DNA of 64,000 nt from Agrobacterium tumefaciens (GTDB lineage: Bacteria > Pseudomonadota > Alphaproteobacteria > Rhizobiales > Rhizobiaceae), in assembly GCF_009649785.1 (NCBI RefSeq), contig NZ_WJOK01000017.1:1-64000 (forward strand). Direction: 5' to 3'. The notes under the pieces are model-generated. The model ran no database searches and had not been told where the DNA came from. It worked only from the letters and a program-made list of their open reading frames with translations. This document shows positions 36,648 to 47,747 of the stretch, in pieces. The position numbers and the translations under genes are program-made. The number at the start of each line of letters is the position of its first letter. Position 1 is the first letter of the stretch.

Positions 36648-37919
36648 TCAAGGATCGTTTTTCTCAGGTGGTTTTGGCGTCGGCCCGTCGTTTTTGGGTG
36701 GTGCAGGGGCGGCCAGCTTCTGAAAATAGGCCGAGGTGCGCAAAAGCGGGCGGAACCGCCAGTTCCGCGCCTCGACGGGTACTCCCTCGCGCACCCGTAG
36801 CCGGTATATGGTGTAGGCGATGAAAACGATCTGGATCGCGGCCGTGTAGCTGAACAGCGCTTTGGGACCGAACTGGTCGATCAGGACGGAGGCGAGCAGC
36901 GGCCCGACGGTTGCACCCACCGACCAGAAGAACAGCAGCCCGGCAGACACCATCGCATGTTCGCCCTCTTTGGCATGGTCGTTGCCATGGGCGGAACTCA
37001 GTGAATAGAGCGGCAGGGCAAAGGCGCCGAAAACGAAGACGCCGATGATGTTGCTCCATTCGTCCGAGCCGGCGAACAGGGCGAGAAACAGACCGACAAT
37101 CACGGAGCAGGCCGTGGTAGCGAGAATGATGATGCGGCGGTCGTAACGGTCGGAATAGACGCCGAGCGGATATTGCAAGACCACGCCGCCGATGATGCCC
37201 GCACTCATGAAGGTGGCGATGGCGGTGACGGAAAGGCCGATCTGTTCGGCATAGATTGGCCCGATGTTGCGAAAAGCCGCCATGCTGAGGCCGACAGCCA
37301 CGCAGCCGACGACGGCAAGCGGTGAGATGCGCCACACCGCGAAAAGATTGAACGGGATCTGTTTCGGCGGCGCGGGGTTGGATTTGTCGGCAATCGAGAT
37401 CGGCACCAGCGACAGCGTGAGCGCCATGGCGATCAGCGAAAACACCACGGGCCCGTCAATGCCGGCGACGGGAATGATATATTGGGCGAGCGTTACGGAA
37501 CCGAGATCGACGAAACGATAGATGGACAGCGTGCGCGCACGGTTGGAATTCGTCACCTGCGCATTGATCCAGCTTTCGATCGCGGCGAAAAGGCAGGCGA
37601 CAGCAATACCGATGACGAAGCGCATCAACATCCAGAACAAGGGATGAAGGACAAGCGGCATGGCGATCGAGGCGGCCGATGCGACCGCCGCCATGGTGGC
37701 GAAGGTGCGGATATGGCCAATCTTGCGCAGAAGGCGCGTCACCGAAATGCAGCCGAGCGCGAATCCGATACTGTAGGCGGCGCTGATGAGGCCGATGGTG
37801 CTGGCCGAAAACCCTTCGGACAGGCCCCGCAGCGCGATATAGGTTCCCTGCAGACCGTTGCCGCCAATCAGAATGCCGGCGGTGACGAGAAGCGGGATAA
37901 GAGGTCTGATCTGGCTCAT
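36648..37919 (-). CDS. MFS transporter
   Basis: Inner-membrane protein of 423 residues with about 12 hydrophobic segments and the MFS loop between helices 2 and 3 ([16 protein letters not shown]). The layout resembles the YcaD group of small-solute transporters. The C-terminal tail of about 45 residues is rich in Pro and Lys and lies in the cytoplasm. The substrate is unknown. The start is ATG 37919; it is divergent from aspS. Confidence 0.85.
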   Translation of the reverse strand: MSQIRPLIPLLVTAGILIGGNGLQGTYIALRGLSEGFSASTIGLISAAYSIGFALGCISVTRLLRKIGHIRTFATMAAVASAASIAMPLVLHPLFWMLMRFVIGIAVACLFAAIESWINAQVTNSNRARTLSIYRFVDLGSVTLAQYIIPVAGIDGPVVFSLIAMALTLSLVPISIADKSNPAPPKQIPFNLFAVWRISPLAVVGCVAVGLSMAAFRNIGPIYAEQIGLSVTAIATFMSAGIIGGVVLQYPLGVYSDRYDRRIIILATTACSVIVGLFLALFAGSDEWSNIIGVFVFGAFALPLYSLSSAHGNDHAKEGEHAMVSAGLLFFWSVGATVGPLLASVLIDQFGPKALFSYTAAIQIVFIAYTIYRLRVREGVPVEARNWRFRPLLRTSAYFQKLAAPAPPKNDGPTPKPPEKNDP

Positions 37920-38099
37920 TGCGGGCCGACTCGGTTTGGCGGGCTGAATAAGCACTATCTAAAGCGAAGGTGCGCGAAAGGACAGGCTGAACGCGACATT
38001 GTTGTGCTTTGCCTTGACAAATCGGGCTGGTCATGCGCTTTTCCGGCAAATTTCGACAGTGCCGCCCATCTGGCCCACGACACGCTCCAGGATATTAAA

Positions 38100-39887
38100 A
38101 TGCATCGTTACCGCAGCCACACCTGTGCCGCTCTCCGCAAGTCCGACGTCGGCGAAACCGTTCGCCTTTCCGGTTGGGTTCATCGCGTGCGAGATCATGG
38201 CGGCGTTCTCTTCATCGACCTTCGCGACCACTACGGCATTACCCAGGTCGTGGCCGACCCCGATAGCCCGGCCTTCAAGGTTGCCGAGACGGTGCGCGGT
38301 GAATGGGTGATCCGCATTGACGGTCTCGTCAAGGCGCGGTCCGAGGACACCATCAACAAGGGCATGGCCACTGGCGAGATCGAGCTTTATGCGCAGGAGA
38401 TCGAGGTTCTGGGCGTTGCTAAGGAACTGCCGCTGCCCGTCTTCGGTGAGCCTGAATATCCCGAAGATGTTCGCCTGAAGTATCGCTTCCTCGACCTGCG
38501 CCGCGAAACCCTGCACAAGAACATCGTCAAGCGCACGCAGATCATCTCCTCCATGCGCAAGGGTATGGGCGATCTGGGCTTTGCCGAATATACGACGCCG
38601 ATCCTCACCGCATCCTCGCCGGAAGGCGCGCGCGACTTCCTCGTTCCCTCGCGCATCCACGAAGGCCAGTTCTTCGCGCTGCCGCAGGCCCCGCAGCAGT
38701 ACAAGCAGCTTCTGATGGTGGCCGGTTTCGACCGCTACTTCCAGATCGCTCCATGCTTCCGCGATGAAGACCCGCGTGCAGACCGTCTGCCGGGCGAATT
38801 CTACCAGCTCGACGTCGAAATGAGCTTCGTGACCCAGGAAGACGTCTGGACCACGATGGAGCCGATGATGACGGCCGTTTTCGAACAGTTTGCCGAAGGC
38901 AAGCCGGTGACGAAAGAATGGCCGCGCATTCCCTATGACGAATCGATCCGTAAATACGGCTCCGACAAGCCGGACCTGCGCAACCCGATTGTCATGGAAG
39001 CCGTGACCGAACATTTCGATGGCTCGGGCTTCAAGGTTTTCGCCAACATGATCGCCTCCAACCCCAAGGTGCAGGTCTGGGCTATCCCGGCCAAGACCGG
39101 TGGTTCGCGTGCATTCTGCGATCGCATGAACGCCTGGGCGCAGAGCCAGGGCCAGCCGGGCCTCGGCTACATCTTCTGGAAGGAAGAAGAAGGCAAGGTT
39201 GCCGGCTCCGGTCCGCTTGCCAAGAACATCGGCGAGGAACGCACCGAGGCGCTGCGCCAGCAGCTCGGCCTTGAGGCGGGCGACGCCTGCTTCTTCGTCG
39301 CGGGCGATCCCGCCAAGTTCTACAAGTTTGCCGGCGAGGCGCGCACCCGTGCCGCCGACGAGCTGAACCTGATTGACCGCGACCGTTTCGAAATGTGCTG
39401 GATCGTCGATTTCCCCTTCTTCGAATACAACGACGAAGAAAAGAAGATCGATTTCGCCCACAACCCATTCTCCATGCCGCAGGGTGGCATGGAAGCGCTG
39501 GAAGGGCAGGATCCGCTCTCCATCAAGGCTTTCCAGTATGACGCGGTCTGCAACGGCTTCGAAATCGCCTCCGGCTCTATCCGTAACCAGTCGCCCGAGC
39601 TGATGGTCAAGGCTTTTGAAAAGGTCGGCCTGTCGCAGAGCGACGTGGAAGAGCGCTTCGGCGGTCTCTACCGCGCCTTCCAGTACGGTGCGCCTCCGCA
39701 TGGCGGTTGCGCCTTCGGTATCGACCGCGTGGTCATGCTTCTGGTTGGTGCGAAGAACCTGCGCGAAATCACGCTGTTCCCGATGAACCAGCAGGCGCAG
39801 GACCTGCTGATGAACGCGCCGTCCCCGGCAACGCCGACCCAGCTTCGCGAGCTGGCGCTGCGCGTGGTTCCGTCCAAGAAGGACTGA
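38100..39887 (+). CDS. aspS: Aspartyl-tRNA synthetase
   Basis: Class IIb synthetase of 595 residues. It opens with the anticodon-binding OB fold ([43 protein letters not shown]), then motif 1 and 2 ([20 protein letters not shown]) and motif 3 ([13 protein letters not shown]); the GAD insertion domain of bacterial AspRS lies between. Many alphaproteobacterial AspRS are non-discriminating and also charge tRNA-Asn; this cannot be settled by eye. The longer frame upstream to 37482 is unsupported. Confidence 0.97.
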   Translation: MHRYRSHTCAALRKSDVGETVRLSGWVHRVRDHGGVLFIDLRDHYGITQVVADPDSPAFKVAETVRGEWVIRIDGLVKARSEDTINKGMATGEIELYAQEIEVLGVAKELPLPVFGEPEYPEDVRLKYRFLDLRRETLHKNIVKRTQIISSMRKGMGDLGFAEYTTPILTASSPEGARDFLVPSRIHEGQFFALPQAPQQYKQLLMVAGFDRYFQIAPCFRDEDPRADRLPGEFYQLDVEMSFVTQEDVWTTMEPMMTAVFEQFAEGKPVTKEWPRIPYDESIRKYGSDKPDLRNPIVMEAVTEHFDGSGFKVFANMIASNPKVQVWAIPAKTGGSRAFCDRMNAWAQSQGQPGLGYIFWKEEEGKVAGSGPLAKNIGEERTEALRQQLGLEAGDACFFVAGDPAKFYKFAGEARTRAADELNLIDRDRFEMCWIVDFPFFEYNDEEKKIDFAHNPFSMPQGGMEALEGQDPLSIKAFQYDAVCNGFEIASGSIRNQSPELMVKAFEKVGLSQSDVEERFGGLYRAFQYGAPPHGGCAFGIDRVVMLLVGAKNLREITLFPMNQQAQDLLMNAPSPATPTQLRELALRVVPSKKD

Positions 39888-39912
39888 TCTCAACCGCCAC
39901 GGGTTTTGAACA

Positions 39913-39948
39913 AAAGGACTGGCGGCGACGCCGGCCCTTTCTGTTTCT
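39913..39948 (+). terminator. Probable terminator after aspS
   Basis: AAAGG...CCTTT arms enclose an inner TGGCG/CGCCG stem with a GCGA loop, followed by CTGTTTCT; imperfect, but in the expected place. Confidence 0.5.
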
Positions 39949-40143
39949 GCAACGAACGTGGGAAAGTCACAATTTTACCGCGAGTTTAACGGAATTCCGA
40001 ACGTAATCAGCCGGAATCCGATCCCAGTATAGTTTTGCGCTCATTTTGGGGACGCAAAGACTATCGGGGATTTTAAACTTGGGACAGCGCCGGCCGAACT
40101 TCGCTTGGGGTTGCGGCGCGATCATATTTATAAGGATTTCAGA

Positions 40144-41598
40144 ATGGCACATGTATCGGAAAAAGACCTCGCCCCGGCCGGTGGGCAGATGCCGCCAGCC
40201 CCGCCTCGCAACGGCTTCGGCGTCAGCCTGCGCTCACCGGGCGCCAAGTTTCTGATGATCGGTTTCATATCGATGGTTCTGCTCGTACCGCTGCTTCTCG
40301 TCTGGGCGCTGACGGAAGAGCGCGCCTCGCGGGCCGAGGATGTTTCGGGCCGTATCGCCAGCGGCTGGGGTGGCGATCAGGTGGTGAACGGCCCTTATCT
40401 CGCCGTGCCTTTCGACGTGGAAAGACGCCGCGAGGTGAACGGCCAGAGCATCGTCGATCGCACGACCGAATGGGCGCTGGTCATCCCGGAAACGCTTGAT
40501 GTCACGGCCGATCTGAAGACCGAGGAGAAGCGGCTGTCGATCTACAGCCTGCCGGTCTATAATGGCGACCTTGTCCTCAAAGGCCGGTTCGGTGCCGGCA
40601 TCCTTCAGGATCTCGCCCGCTTCTCCGGCACGCCCCGCCTCGACAGCGCCATTCTCGTTCTCAGCATACAGGATATGACCGGCATTCGCTCGAGCGCCGG
40701 TGTCAGGATCGATGGCGGTTCCGTATTGCCGTTCGATCCCGGCATGCGTGATATCTCTGTCATAGCGCCCCGCACGGGCGCGCAGGACATGTCCATCAGG
40801 TCCGATGCCGGCGTGCACAGATCGATCGAAAGAGGCCTTGTCGAGAAAGGCTTCGATTTCGATATAGCCTTCTCCCTGAATGGTTCCGGCAGCTTTGCCG
40901 TCGCGCCCGCCGGCCAGACCACCAGTTTGGCGGCCAAGGCCAACTGGCCGCATCCCGGCTTTGAAGGCCTGTTCCTGCCGGAGGAAAAGACCGTCACAGC
41001 CTCGGATTTCACGGCCAACTGGACAATCCCCTATCTCGCAAGGGGCATAGACCGCGTGGTCGAGAGTTCGCGCCTGCCGCTGACCGACAGCCTGATGAGG
41101 ATCAACCTCGTCGAGCCCGTGAAATTCTACCAGATCATCGCCCGGACACTCAAATATTCGATAGGCTTCATCTCTCTGGTGTTCCTGGCCGTCTTCATCG
41201 TCGAACTGAGGGGCGGCAGCAGCGTGCACTGGATCCAGTACGTGCTGACGGGGCTGGCGCTGATCGTTTTCTACGTGCTGCTGCTCGCACTTGCGGAACA
41301 TACGGGCTTCACCATCGCCTACGCTGCGGCGTCGCTTCTGACCGCGCTCCTGATCTCTTCCTATCTCGGAAGCGCAACCCGTAGCCGCAAGAACGGGGTA
41401 GCCCTGTTCACGGTTCTGGCGGTGGCTTATGGGGTCATGTATCTGGTTCTGAATGAGGATGAATATGCGCTGCTGGCCGGCGCGTTGATATCTTTCATCG
41501 CCATTGCTGCCACCATGTTCGCAACCCGCAGGGTCGACTGGTCGGGAACCGGCCCAACCCAGCACAACACCAATATTGGTCGCAGCGAAGCCTCGTAA
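40144..41598 (+). CDS. creD: Cell envelope integrity protein CreD
   Basis: Inner-membrane protein of 484 residues. One helix near residue 35 ([19 protein letters not shown]) is followed by a large periplasmic domain (about 55-325) and five or six C-terminal helices starting at [18 protein letters not shown]. The segment [21 protein letters not shown] and the layout match CreD of the CreBC regulon. CreBC is not encoded beside it. The ATG at 40144 follows AGGA. A strong terminator ends the gene. Confidence 0.9.
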   Translation: MAHVSEKDLAPAGGQMPPAPPRNGFGVSLRSPGAKFLMIGFISMVLLVPLLLVWALTEERASRAEDVSGRIASGWGGDQVVNGPYLAVPFDVERRREVNGQSIVDRTTEWALVIPETLDVTADLKTEEKRLSIYSLPVYNGDLVLKGRFGAGILQDLARFSGTPRLDSAILVLSIQDMTGIRSSAGVRIDGGSVLPFDPGMRDISVIAPRTGAQDMSIRSDAGVHRSIERGLVEKGFDFDIAFSLNGSGSFAVAPAGQTTSLAAKANWPHPGFEGLFLPEEKTVTASDFTANWTIPYLARGIDRVVESSRLPLTDSLMRINLVEPVKFYQIIARTLKYSIGFISLVFLAVFIVELRGGSSVHWIQYVLTGLALIVFYVLLLALAEHTGFTIAYAAASLLTALLISSYLGSATRSRKNGVALFTVLAVAYGVMYLVLNEDEYALLAGALISFIAIAATMFATRRVDWSGTGPTQHNTNIGRSEAS

Positions 41599-41620
41599 GG
41601 CGCATCGCCAGCATCGAAAG

Positions 41621-41650
41621 GCGGGCAGACAACTTGCTGCCCGCTTTTTT
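41621..41650 (+). terminator. Terminator after creD
   Basis: Perfect 8-bp stem GCGGGCAG/CTGCCCGC with an 8-base loop and six T residues directly after. Confidence 0.92.
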
Positions 41651-41660
41651 GCCGTCTATA

Positions 41661-41804
41661 GGTGGAGCATTCACCACGGACCCGGTGAAATTCCGGGTGG
41701 CTCTTCTGGCCGCCGATCCGCCAGACAACGCAAAGCACCGACATTCTTTTTCAATCTACCGGACACGTTTCCGGCCGGTGCGTCATACTTTGCGAAAAAA
41801 TCAA
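41661..41804 (+). promoter_or_regulatory. Structured 5' leader of the SulP gene
   Basis: Between the creD terminator and the SulP start lie successive hairpins: GGTG/CACC at 41661, a 6-bp ACCCGG/CCGGGT at 41680-41698, TCTGGC/GCCAGA next to it, and a CCGGA/TCCGG hairpin further on. That density suggests a folded leader RNA. It does not fit the FMN or cobalamin riboswitch consensus that I know, despite a GGTGAAATTCC word. Function not assigned. Confidence 0.4.
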
Positions 41805-43286
41805 ATGAACAGATTTCAGACTTACAGACGTGAGTGGTTTTCCAATATTCGCGGCGATGTGCTTTCCGGCATCGTCGTCGCACTCGCGCTCATTCCCGAA
41901 GCAATCGGCTTTTCCGTCATCGCCGGCGTCGATCCGAAGGTGGGGTTGTTCGCTTCTTTCGCCATTGCCTGCGTCTGCGCCTTCACCGGTGGCCGTCCGG
42001 GCATGATTTCCGCGGCAACCGCCGCCACAGCCGTCCTGATGGTGACGCTGGTGAAGGAACACGGCCTGCAATATCTCTTTGCGGCGACCATCCTCATGGG
42101 TGTGCTGCAGATCGCTGCGGGCTTTGCAAGGCTCGGGCGGGTGATGCGCTTCGTCTCGCGCTCGGTCATGACCGGCTTCGTCAATGCGCTGGCGATCCTG
42201 ATCTTCATGGCGCAATTGCCCGAGTTGATAGGCGTGCCTGTCGCAACCTACGTCATGATCGCGGCTGGTCTTGCGATCATCTATCTCTTCCCGCTGGTCA
42301 CGAAAATCATCCCGTCGCCGCTGGTCGCCATCGTCGTTTTGACCTGCGTGGCGGTGTTTTTCGGCATGGATATCCGCACCGTCGGCAATCTCGGCGAGCT
42401 GCCCTCGACGCTGCCGGTCTTCGCCCTGCCACAGGTGCCGCTGACTTTCGAAACGCTGCAGATCATCTTTCCGTATTCCGCAGCGCTGGCTGCCGTCGGT
42501 CTCCTGGAATCCCTGCTGACGGCACAGATCGTTGACGACATGACAGATACCGGCAGCAACAAGAGCCGGGAATGCATCGGGCAGGGGACAGGCAACATCG
42601 CCTCCGCGCTGATCGGCGGGATGGGCGGCTGCGCCATGATCGGCCAGTCGGTCATCAACGTCAGATCCGGCGGCAGGGGCAGGCTCTCCACCTTTGTGGC
42701 GGGCGCCTTCCTGCTGTTCCTCATTCTGGTGTTGGATGATCTTGTCCGCATCATTCCAATGGCCGCTCTTGTGGCTGTCATGATCATGGTTTCGATCGGC
42801 ACCTTCTCGTGGCGTTCGATTCTCGATCTCAGCCGCAATCCACCGTCTTCCAGCATCGTCATGCTGGTAACGGTCGGGACCGTGCTGGCGACCCATGATC
42901 TCGCAAAAGGCGTGCTCGCAGGCGTGCTTCTCTCAGGCGTGTTTTTCGCGGGGAAGGTTTCAAAACTCTTCCACGTTCGTCCAGAGCTTGTCGCGGATGG
43001 TCGGCACCGCATCTACCGCGTCGATGGGCAGATTTTCTTCGCCTCGACGGAAAGCTTCATTGCCGCCTTCGATTTTGCCGAAGACGTGGAAACGGTCACC
43101 ATCGACGTCACACAGGCGCATCTGTGGGACATTTCGGCTGTCGGTGCGCTGGACAAGGTCGTGCTGAAATTCCGCAAGACCGGCAAGACGGTCGAGGTGA
43201 TCGGCGTCAACGAAGCGAGCGCCCATATGATCGACCGTTTCGCCCTGCACGACAAGCAGGATGGAGCGACAGCCCCACTCCACTGA
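41805..43286 (+). CDS. SulP family anion transporter with STAS domain
   Basis: Inner-membrane protein of 493 residues. The SulP core has about 12 to 14 hydrophobic segments, starting [25 protein letters not shown] and including [14 protein letters not shown] and the [14 protein letters not shown] segment. A C-terminal STAS domain follows (about 400-493), with [20 protein letters not shown]. Sulfate or bicarbonate are the usual substrates; no partner genes help. ATG 41805 is the first good start; the frame upstream passes through the structured leader. Confidence 0.88.
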   Translation: MNRFQTYRREWFSNIRGDVLSGIVVALALIPEAIGFSVIAGVDPKVGLFASFAIACVCAFTGGRPGMISAATAATAVLMVTLVKEHGLQYLFAATILMGVLQIAAGFARLGRVMRFVSRSVMTGFVNALAILIFMAQLPELIGVPVATYVMIAAGLAIIYLFPLVTKIIPSPLVAIVVLTCVAVFFGMDIRTVGNLGELPSTLPVFALPQVPLTFETLQIIFPYSAALAAVGLLESLLTAQIVDDMTDTGSNKSRECIGQGTGNIASALIGGMGGCAMIGQSVINVRSGGRGRLSTFVAGAFLLFLILVLDDLVRIIPMAALVAVMIMVSIGTFSWRSILDLSRNPPSSSIVMLVTVGTVLATHDLAKGVLAGVLLSGVFFAGKVSKLFHVRPELVADGRHRIYRVDGQIFFASTESFIAAFDFAEDVETVTIDVTQAHLWDISAVGALDKVVLKFRKTGKTVEVIGVNEASAHMIDRFALHDKQDGATAPLH

Positions 43287-43294
43287 CCAGAAGT

Positions 43295-43323
43295 AAAAAG
43301 CCCCGGCGTAACCGGGGCTTTTT
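43295..43323 (+). terminator. Bidirectional-type terminator after SulP gene
   Basis: Perfect 12-bp stem of AAAAAGCCCCGG with its complement and a 5-base loop. The A and T tracts on both sides would let it also serve the convergent gene at 43330. Confidence 0.92.
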
Positions 43324-43329
43324 GTTGTG

Positions 43330-44520
43330 CTATTCGTTTGCCGTCACCGTGACGCCGAGCATTGTCGGCAGGGTGTTCGGCGCGCCCATTGCGGCGCCCA
43401 TGATCATCGGGAAGGGAACCGGCTTTTCCGGTTCGGCCGAGATGGAGAAGCTCTTCGGATTGTCGATATAGGCGTTGATCGCAGCCGACACCATGTTCTG
43501 CAATTCCGGAACGTTGAGCGAAGCCATCATGATGGGCGCCATGCCCTTGATGGTCTGGGAAAGCTGATCGCTGGTCATACCCTGCTGGCTTGCAGCGTAG
43601 TCGATGGCGCGCTTGGTGATGCTGGCATCTTCGAAGCTGATTTCGGCATTAACGAAGGAAAGCTGCTGCATCAGGCCGAGCATGGCAAGGCCCGCTGCCT
43701 GTTCCGCCTGTTCCTTGTTCGGATTTGCAGCCTGCGCCTTCACCGTCTCCTGCATCGATTTGATGAAGGCGAGTGTGTAACCGGAGAAACCGAACGACAT
43801 GTTGAGACGGCCGACCTTGTCGAGGTCGATGGCATATTCCTCGACGTCTACGGTGCCGGAGGCAACTTCCCAGCTTCCGCTCATGGTCATGTTGCCGGAA
43901 AGGGCCTGCAGATTGAGCTTTTCAATTGCGTCCTTCGTGGCCGGATCGTTGACTTCACTGAGATCGGCTTTGAAGCCGGATGCGTCGAGATCGAAGCCGA
44001 TCGAGGCCTTGTCGTCGCTGACAGACATCGTTGCGCTGCTTTCCTCGAGCGAGAAAGCCTGCTTGCCGTCGATGGAGACGGAAATCGGACCGCTATGCGC
44101 CTCGTCGTAGAACATCAGCGCGTCAATCGTGCCCGTCGTCGCATCGGCAGGGATGGTGAGACCTGACATGTAGATGTCGTTAGCCTTGATCTCCACGTTT
44201 TCCTGCTTGTAATCGACATTGTCGAAGCGCGCGTTCTTGATCTTGTAGCCGCCGTTGTTTTCCTCGACGCCTTCAAGGGTGACGTTGCCGACCGGAATTT
44301 TTTTGGCCGGATCGGCAGCCGCATTGAAGGTCACGCCGTTCAGCGTCACCGTGTCGCCGTTGACGGCGACGGATCCGGCGGCAATTTCACCGCCCTGCGC
44401 GGCGTAGGCGGCATTGATCTTTTTCAGAACGTCGTTGCCATCCAGTGCGAATGCCGGTGCGGAAAGCGCGAGAAGCGCGGCACTTGCGAAAAGAATCTGC
44501 CGGGTGGATTTCAGTCTCAT
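43330..44520 (-). CDS. Exported protein of unknown function
   Basis: A 396-residue protein with a clear signal peptide (LLALSAPAFALDG). The mature chain is soluble, lacks Cys, and is built from repeating beta-strand segments (GSVAVNGDTVTLNGVTFN, ARFDNVDYKQENVEIKANDIYMSGL). It recalls AsmA or DUF945-like envelope proteins, but I make no firm assignment. Likely periplasmic. The start at ATG 44520 gives a normal signal. Confidence 0.72.
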   Translation of the reverse strand: MRLKSTRQILFASAALLALSAPAFALDGNDVLKKINAAYAAQGGEIAAGSVAVNGDTVTLNGVTFNAAADPAKKIPVGNVTLEGVEENNGGYKIKNARFDNVDYKQENVEIKANDIYMSGLTIPADATTGTIDALMFYDEAHSGPISVSIDGKQAFSLEESSATMSVSDDKASIGFDLDASGFKADLSEVNDPATKDAIEKLNLQALSGNMTMSGSWEVASGTVDVEEYAIDLDKVGRLNMSFGFSGYTLAFIKSMQETVKAQAANPNKEQAEQAAGLAMLGLMQQLSFVNAEISFEDASITKRAIDYAASQQGMTSDQLSQTIKGMAPIMMASLNVPELQNMVSAAINAYIDNPKSFSISAEPEKPVPFPMIMGAAMGAPNTLPTMLGVTVTANE

Positions 44521-44750
44521 AGTGTTTCTTCCCTCAATGTGCGGATGTGCACCGTGTTCTAAATGTGAATGGTGACATTTATATTCGCGATTATTCAAAG
44601 GTCTACAGGATTTAGATCGATTCGTATGACGGCGGCATTGCGGCATTCGCAACGCAGTTAATAAAAATCCTCACAAAAGGCGTCGTTTCGTCCACAGCCG
44701 AGACCCCCGAATTCCTTGCCGGGAATCGGCATTTCGGCTAGTCAAGCACC

Positions 44751-47003
44751 ATGGGAAAAAATCTTGTACCTCCGTCAGGCGGAGACGATAACATTCATCC
44801 GGTCGATTTGAAGGCGGCGCTTGAAGAGCGCTACCTCGCTTACGCCTTGTCCACGATCATGCATCGTGCGCTGCCGGATGTACGCGATGGACTGAAGCCG
44901 GTTCACCGCCGCATCATCCACGCCATGAGCGAAATGGGCATCCGCCCCAACTCGGCTTTCAAGAAATGCGCCCGTATCGTCGGTGACGTTATCGGTAAGT
45001 TCCATCCGCATGGCGACCAGTCGGTCTACGATGCGCTGGTCCGTCTCGCGCAGGATTTCTCGCAGCGTTATCCGATCGTGGACGGGCAGGGCAATTTCGG
45101 CAATATCGATGGCGACGGCGCCGCCGCCTATCGTTATACCGAAGCACGCATGACCGATGTGGCAGCGCTGCTGCTCGAAGGCATCGGCGAGGACGCGGTT
45201 GACTTCCGCGCTACCTATAATGAGGAAGACGAGGAGCCGGTCGTCCTGCCGGGCGCGTTCCCCAATCTGCTTGCCAACGGTGCCTCCGGCATCGCCGTCG
45301 GCATGGCGACGTCCATCCCGCCGCACAACGCCCATGAACTGTGCGACGCAGCTCTGCATCTCATCAAGCATCCGGATGCGACGGTTGAAAAGCTGGTGGA
45401 ATTCATTCCCGGCCCCGACCTGCCGACCGGCGGCGTGATCATCGAAAGCCGCGAGAATATTCTCGAAGCCTATAAGACCGGGCGCGGTGGTTTCCGCGTG
45501 CGCGCCAAATGGGAAACGGAAGACCTCGGACGTGGCGGCTATCAGATAGTCATCACCGAAATCCCGTTCCAGGTGCAGAAATCGCGGCTGATCGAAAAGA
45601 TCGCCGAGCTGCTGCTTGCCCGCAAACTGCCGCTGCTTGAGGATGTCCGCGACGAATCGGCCGAAGACGTGCGTATCGTGCTGGTTCCGAAAAACCGCAC
45701 TGTCGACGCGACGCTGCTGATGGAATCGCTGTTCCGTCTGTCCGACCTTGAAAGCCGCCTGCCGCTCAACATGAACGTACTGTCGCTTGGCAGGGTGCCG
45801 AAGGTCATGGCGCTGAACGAGGTGCTGAGCGAATGGCTGGCACACCGCAAGGACGTGCTGGTCCGCCGTTCCCGCCATCGTCTCGCGGCCATCGATCGCA
45901 GGCTCGAGATTCTGGGCGGCCTGCTGGTCGCCTATCTCAATCTCGATGAGGTGATCCGTATTATCCGCGAGGAGGACGAGCCGAAACAGGTGATGATGGC
46001 CAAGTGGTCGCTCACCGATAATCAGGCCGAAGCCATCCTCAACATGCGTCTGCGCAATCTGCGCAAGCTTGAGGAATTCGAAATCCGCAAGGAGTTCGAC
46101 GAACTCAGCAGCGAGAAGGCTGAAATCGAGGGTCTGCTCGCCTCCGATGAAAAGCAATGGCAGACCGTCGCCTGGGAAATCGGCGAGGTCAAAAAGAAAT
46201 ATGCCAAGGCAACCGAGATCGGCCGTCGCCGCACGCAGTTTGCGGATGCGCCGGATGCCGACATCGAGGCCATCCAGCAGGCGATGATCGAAAAGGAACC
46301 GGTCACCATCGTCATCTCGCAGAAGGGGTGGATCAGGGCGCTGAAGGGGCATATGTCCGATACGTCGGCTCTCACCTTCAAGGAGGGCGATGGCCCGAAG
46401 CTCGCCTTCCCGGCGCAGACGACCGACAAGTTGCTGCTGTTGACCACCGGCGGCAAGGCCTACACGCTCGGCGCAGACAAGCTGCCGGGCGGTCGCGGCC
46501 ATGGCGAGCCGATCCGCATCATGGTCGATATGGAGAACGATCAGGACATCCTGACGGCCTTCGTTCACGATCCGTCGCGCAAGCTTCTGCTCGTCTCGAC
46601 TGGCGGCAACGGCTTCATCGTGGCCGAAAGCGAAATGGTCGCAAATACCCGCAAGGGCAAGCAGATCATGAATGTCGCCATGCCTGACGAAGCCAAGCTC
46701 GCCGTACCTGTTACTGGCGACCATGTCGCCGTCGTTGGCGAAAACCGCAAGCTTCTGGCCTTCCCGCTGTCGCAGGTGCCGGAAATGTCACGCGGCAAGG
46801 GCGTGCGCCTGCAACGCTACAAGGACGGCGGCGTGGTTGATGTGAAATGTTTCGCGCTCGCAGACGGCTTGAGCTGGTCCGACACGGCCGGGCGCCTCTT
46901 CACCAAGGTCGGTGAGGAATTGCGCGAATGGCTGGCAGACCGCGCCACCGTTGGCCGCACCGTACCGAAGGGCTTTCCGCGTAGCGGGAAATTTGGCGGG
47001 TAA
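44751..47003 (+). CDS. parC: DNA topoisomerase IV subunit A
   Basis: Decatenating type II topoisomerase subunit, 750 residues. The breakage-reunion domain begins [33 protein letters not shown], with the catalytic Tyr129 in AYRYTEARM. The quinolone-resistance region shows [17 protein letters not shown], with Ser at the key position. The coiled coil and the C-terminal beta-pinwheel follow; the length and the weak GyrA box ([11 protein letters not shown]) favour ParC over GyrA. It is the only topoisomerase gene in the window. Confidence 0.96.
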   Translation: MGKNLVPPSGGDDNIHPVDLKAALEERYLAYALSTIMHRALPDVRDGLKPVHRRIIHAMSEMGIRPNSAFKKCARIVGDVIGKFHPHGDQSVYDALVRLAQDFSQRYPIVDGQGNFGNIDGDGAAAYRYTEARMTDVAALLLEGIGEDAVDFRATYNEEDEEPVVLPGAFPNLLANGASGIAVGMATSIPPHNAHELCDAALHLIKHPDATVEKLVEFIPGPDLPTGGVIIESRENILEAYKTGRGGFRVRAKWETEDLGRGGYQIVITEIPFQVQKSRLIEKIAELLLARKLPLLEDVRDESAEDVRIVLVPKNRTVDATLLMESLFRLSDLESRLPLNMNVLSLGRVPKVMALNEVLSEWLAHRKDVLVRRSRHRLAAIDRRLEILGGLLVAYLNLDEVIRIIREEDEPKQVMMAKWSLTDNQAEAILNMRLRNLRKLEEFEIRKEFDELSSEKAEIEGLLASDEKQWQTVAWEIGEVKKKYAKATEIGRRRTQFADAPDADIEAIQQAMIEKEPVTIVISQKGWIRALKGHMSDTSALTFKEGDGPKLAFPAQTTDKLLLLTTGGKAYTLGADKLPGGRGHGEPIRIMVDMENDQDILTAFVHDPSRKLLLVSTGGNGFIVAESEMVANTRKGKQIMNVAMPDEAKLAVPVTGDHVAVVGENRKLLAFPLSQVPEMSRGKGVRLQRYKDGGVVDVKCFALADGLSWSDTAGRLFTKVGEELREWLADRATVGRTVPKGFPRSGKFGG

Positions 47004-47067
47004 ATCCGTCCTCTCTCGATATAAACAGAAGAAGCGCCGCATATCGAAAGACGTGCGGCGCTTCCGT

Positions 47068-47457
47068 TTAATCGAGTGGGACGACGTGGTCGCGTAGAAA
47101 AAGATAAACGCCGTCCTCATCAATGTTGCCGGCAGCGACGTCGAGAACAAAAGCGATGACATCAGCTTGCTCGGCGTGGATTTCATGGCCGTTGATGAAC
47201 AAGAAGGTGTAGGCCGCTAGAAACGCGGTTCGTTTGTTTCCATCTGAAAATGGGTGGTTGCGGGCTATCCCGTAAAGATAGGCGGATGCAAGCCTTAGAG
47301 CGTCTTCCTCACCGTAGGCGGCTTTGTGAAGGGGGCGTGCCAAAGCTGCCTCAAGTGCGTTCTCGTCTTTTAGACCTTGCAGGCCACCATGTTCAACAAG
47401 TTGTTCCCGATGTATTATTTCAATGGAAGTTCGGGACAGCCACTTAATTTTTTTCAT
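47068..47457 (-). CDS. Doc-type (Fic fold) toxin
   Basis: A 129-residue protein of the death-on-curing family. The Fic-type motif is HPFSDGNKRTAF (about residues 67-78), with the catalytic His and the phosphate-binding loop; Doc proteins use it to phosphorylate EF-Tu. The start overlaps the stop of the antitoxin gene by four bases, typical of a toxin-antitoxin operon. It sits between parC and bpt, as an insertion in otherwise conserved genes. Confidence 0.9.
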   Translation of the reverse strand: MKKIKWLSRTSIEIIHREQLVEHGGLQGLKDENALEAALARPLHKAAYGEEDALRLASAYLYGIARNHPFSDGNKRTAFLAAYTFLFINGHEIHAEQADVIAFVLDVAAGNIDEDGVYLFLRDHVVPLD

Positions 47458-47675
47458 TTTGCGAGTTCTCTCAGCGCCACATGGTATTTCTTCATGCCGC
47501 GCCGGGCAGCTTCAAGCTGCTCGCTCAAATCCGCTTGTTCAGGGACGAGTTCGATGTTCCCGGAGACTTCCCTTAGTTCAAGGGTATCACCCGTCTTGAG
47601 ACCCATGCGATCCAGGACTTCTTTTGGGATGATAATGCCTTCGGAATTACCGATTTTCCGGATTGTGATGTTCAT
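47454..47675 (-). CDS. AbrB/MazE-type antitoxin
   Basis: A 73-residue swapped-hairpin DNA-binding protein (MNITIRKIGNSEGIIIPKEVLDRMGLKTGDTLEL) with a C-terminal tail that should block the Doc toxin. Doc is more often paired with a Phd-type antitoxin, so this is a mixed pair. The ATG 47675 is preceded by AGGAG, and the operator lies directly upstream, giving autoregulation as in other MazE-type systems. Confidence 0.88.
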   Translation of the reverse strand: MNITIRKIGNSEGIIIPKEVLDRMGLKTGDTLELREVSGNIELVPEQADLSEQLEAARRGMKKYHVALRELAK

Positions 47676-47688
47676 GACGCCAACTCCT

Positions 47689-47707
47689 GTTATAACCAAG
47701 TTATAAC
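47689..47707. promoter_or_regulatory. Twin operator of the toxin-antitoxin pair
   Basis: Two copies of the self-complementary octamer GTTATAAC, three bases apart (47689-47696 and 47700-47707), just upstream of the antitoxin ribosome site. Two dimers of the AbrB-type antitoxin could bind side by side. Confidence 0.65.
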
Positions 47708-47747
47708 ATGGTCGTCACGGTGAGACAATGCCGGTGTTGGACTGGAT

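Noticed and set aside
37482..38099. N-terminal extension of aspS by 206 codons
   Set aside because: It would cover the start and promoter of the divergent MFS gene and does not resemble AspRS; the family start is MHRYRSHTC.
38031..39893. Open frame of about 620 codons antisense to aspS
   Set aside because: It mirrors a certain AspRS gene and reads as a low-complexity His/Arg/Val-rich chain; a shadow of codon bias.
41680..41698. GGTGAAATTCC word in the SulP leader taken as an FMN or cobalamin riboswitch
   Set aside because: The other conserved blocks of either riboswitch (such as ACCGGCGGT for FMN) are missing, and the gene is unrelated to those pathways.
44775..46724. Open frame of about 650 codons antisense to parC
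   Set aside because: Same reason; parC on the plus strand is certain.
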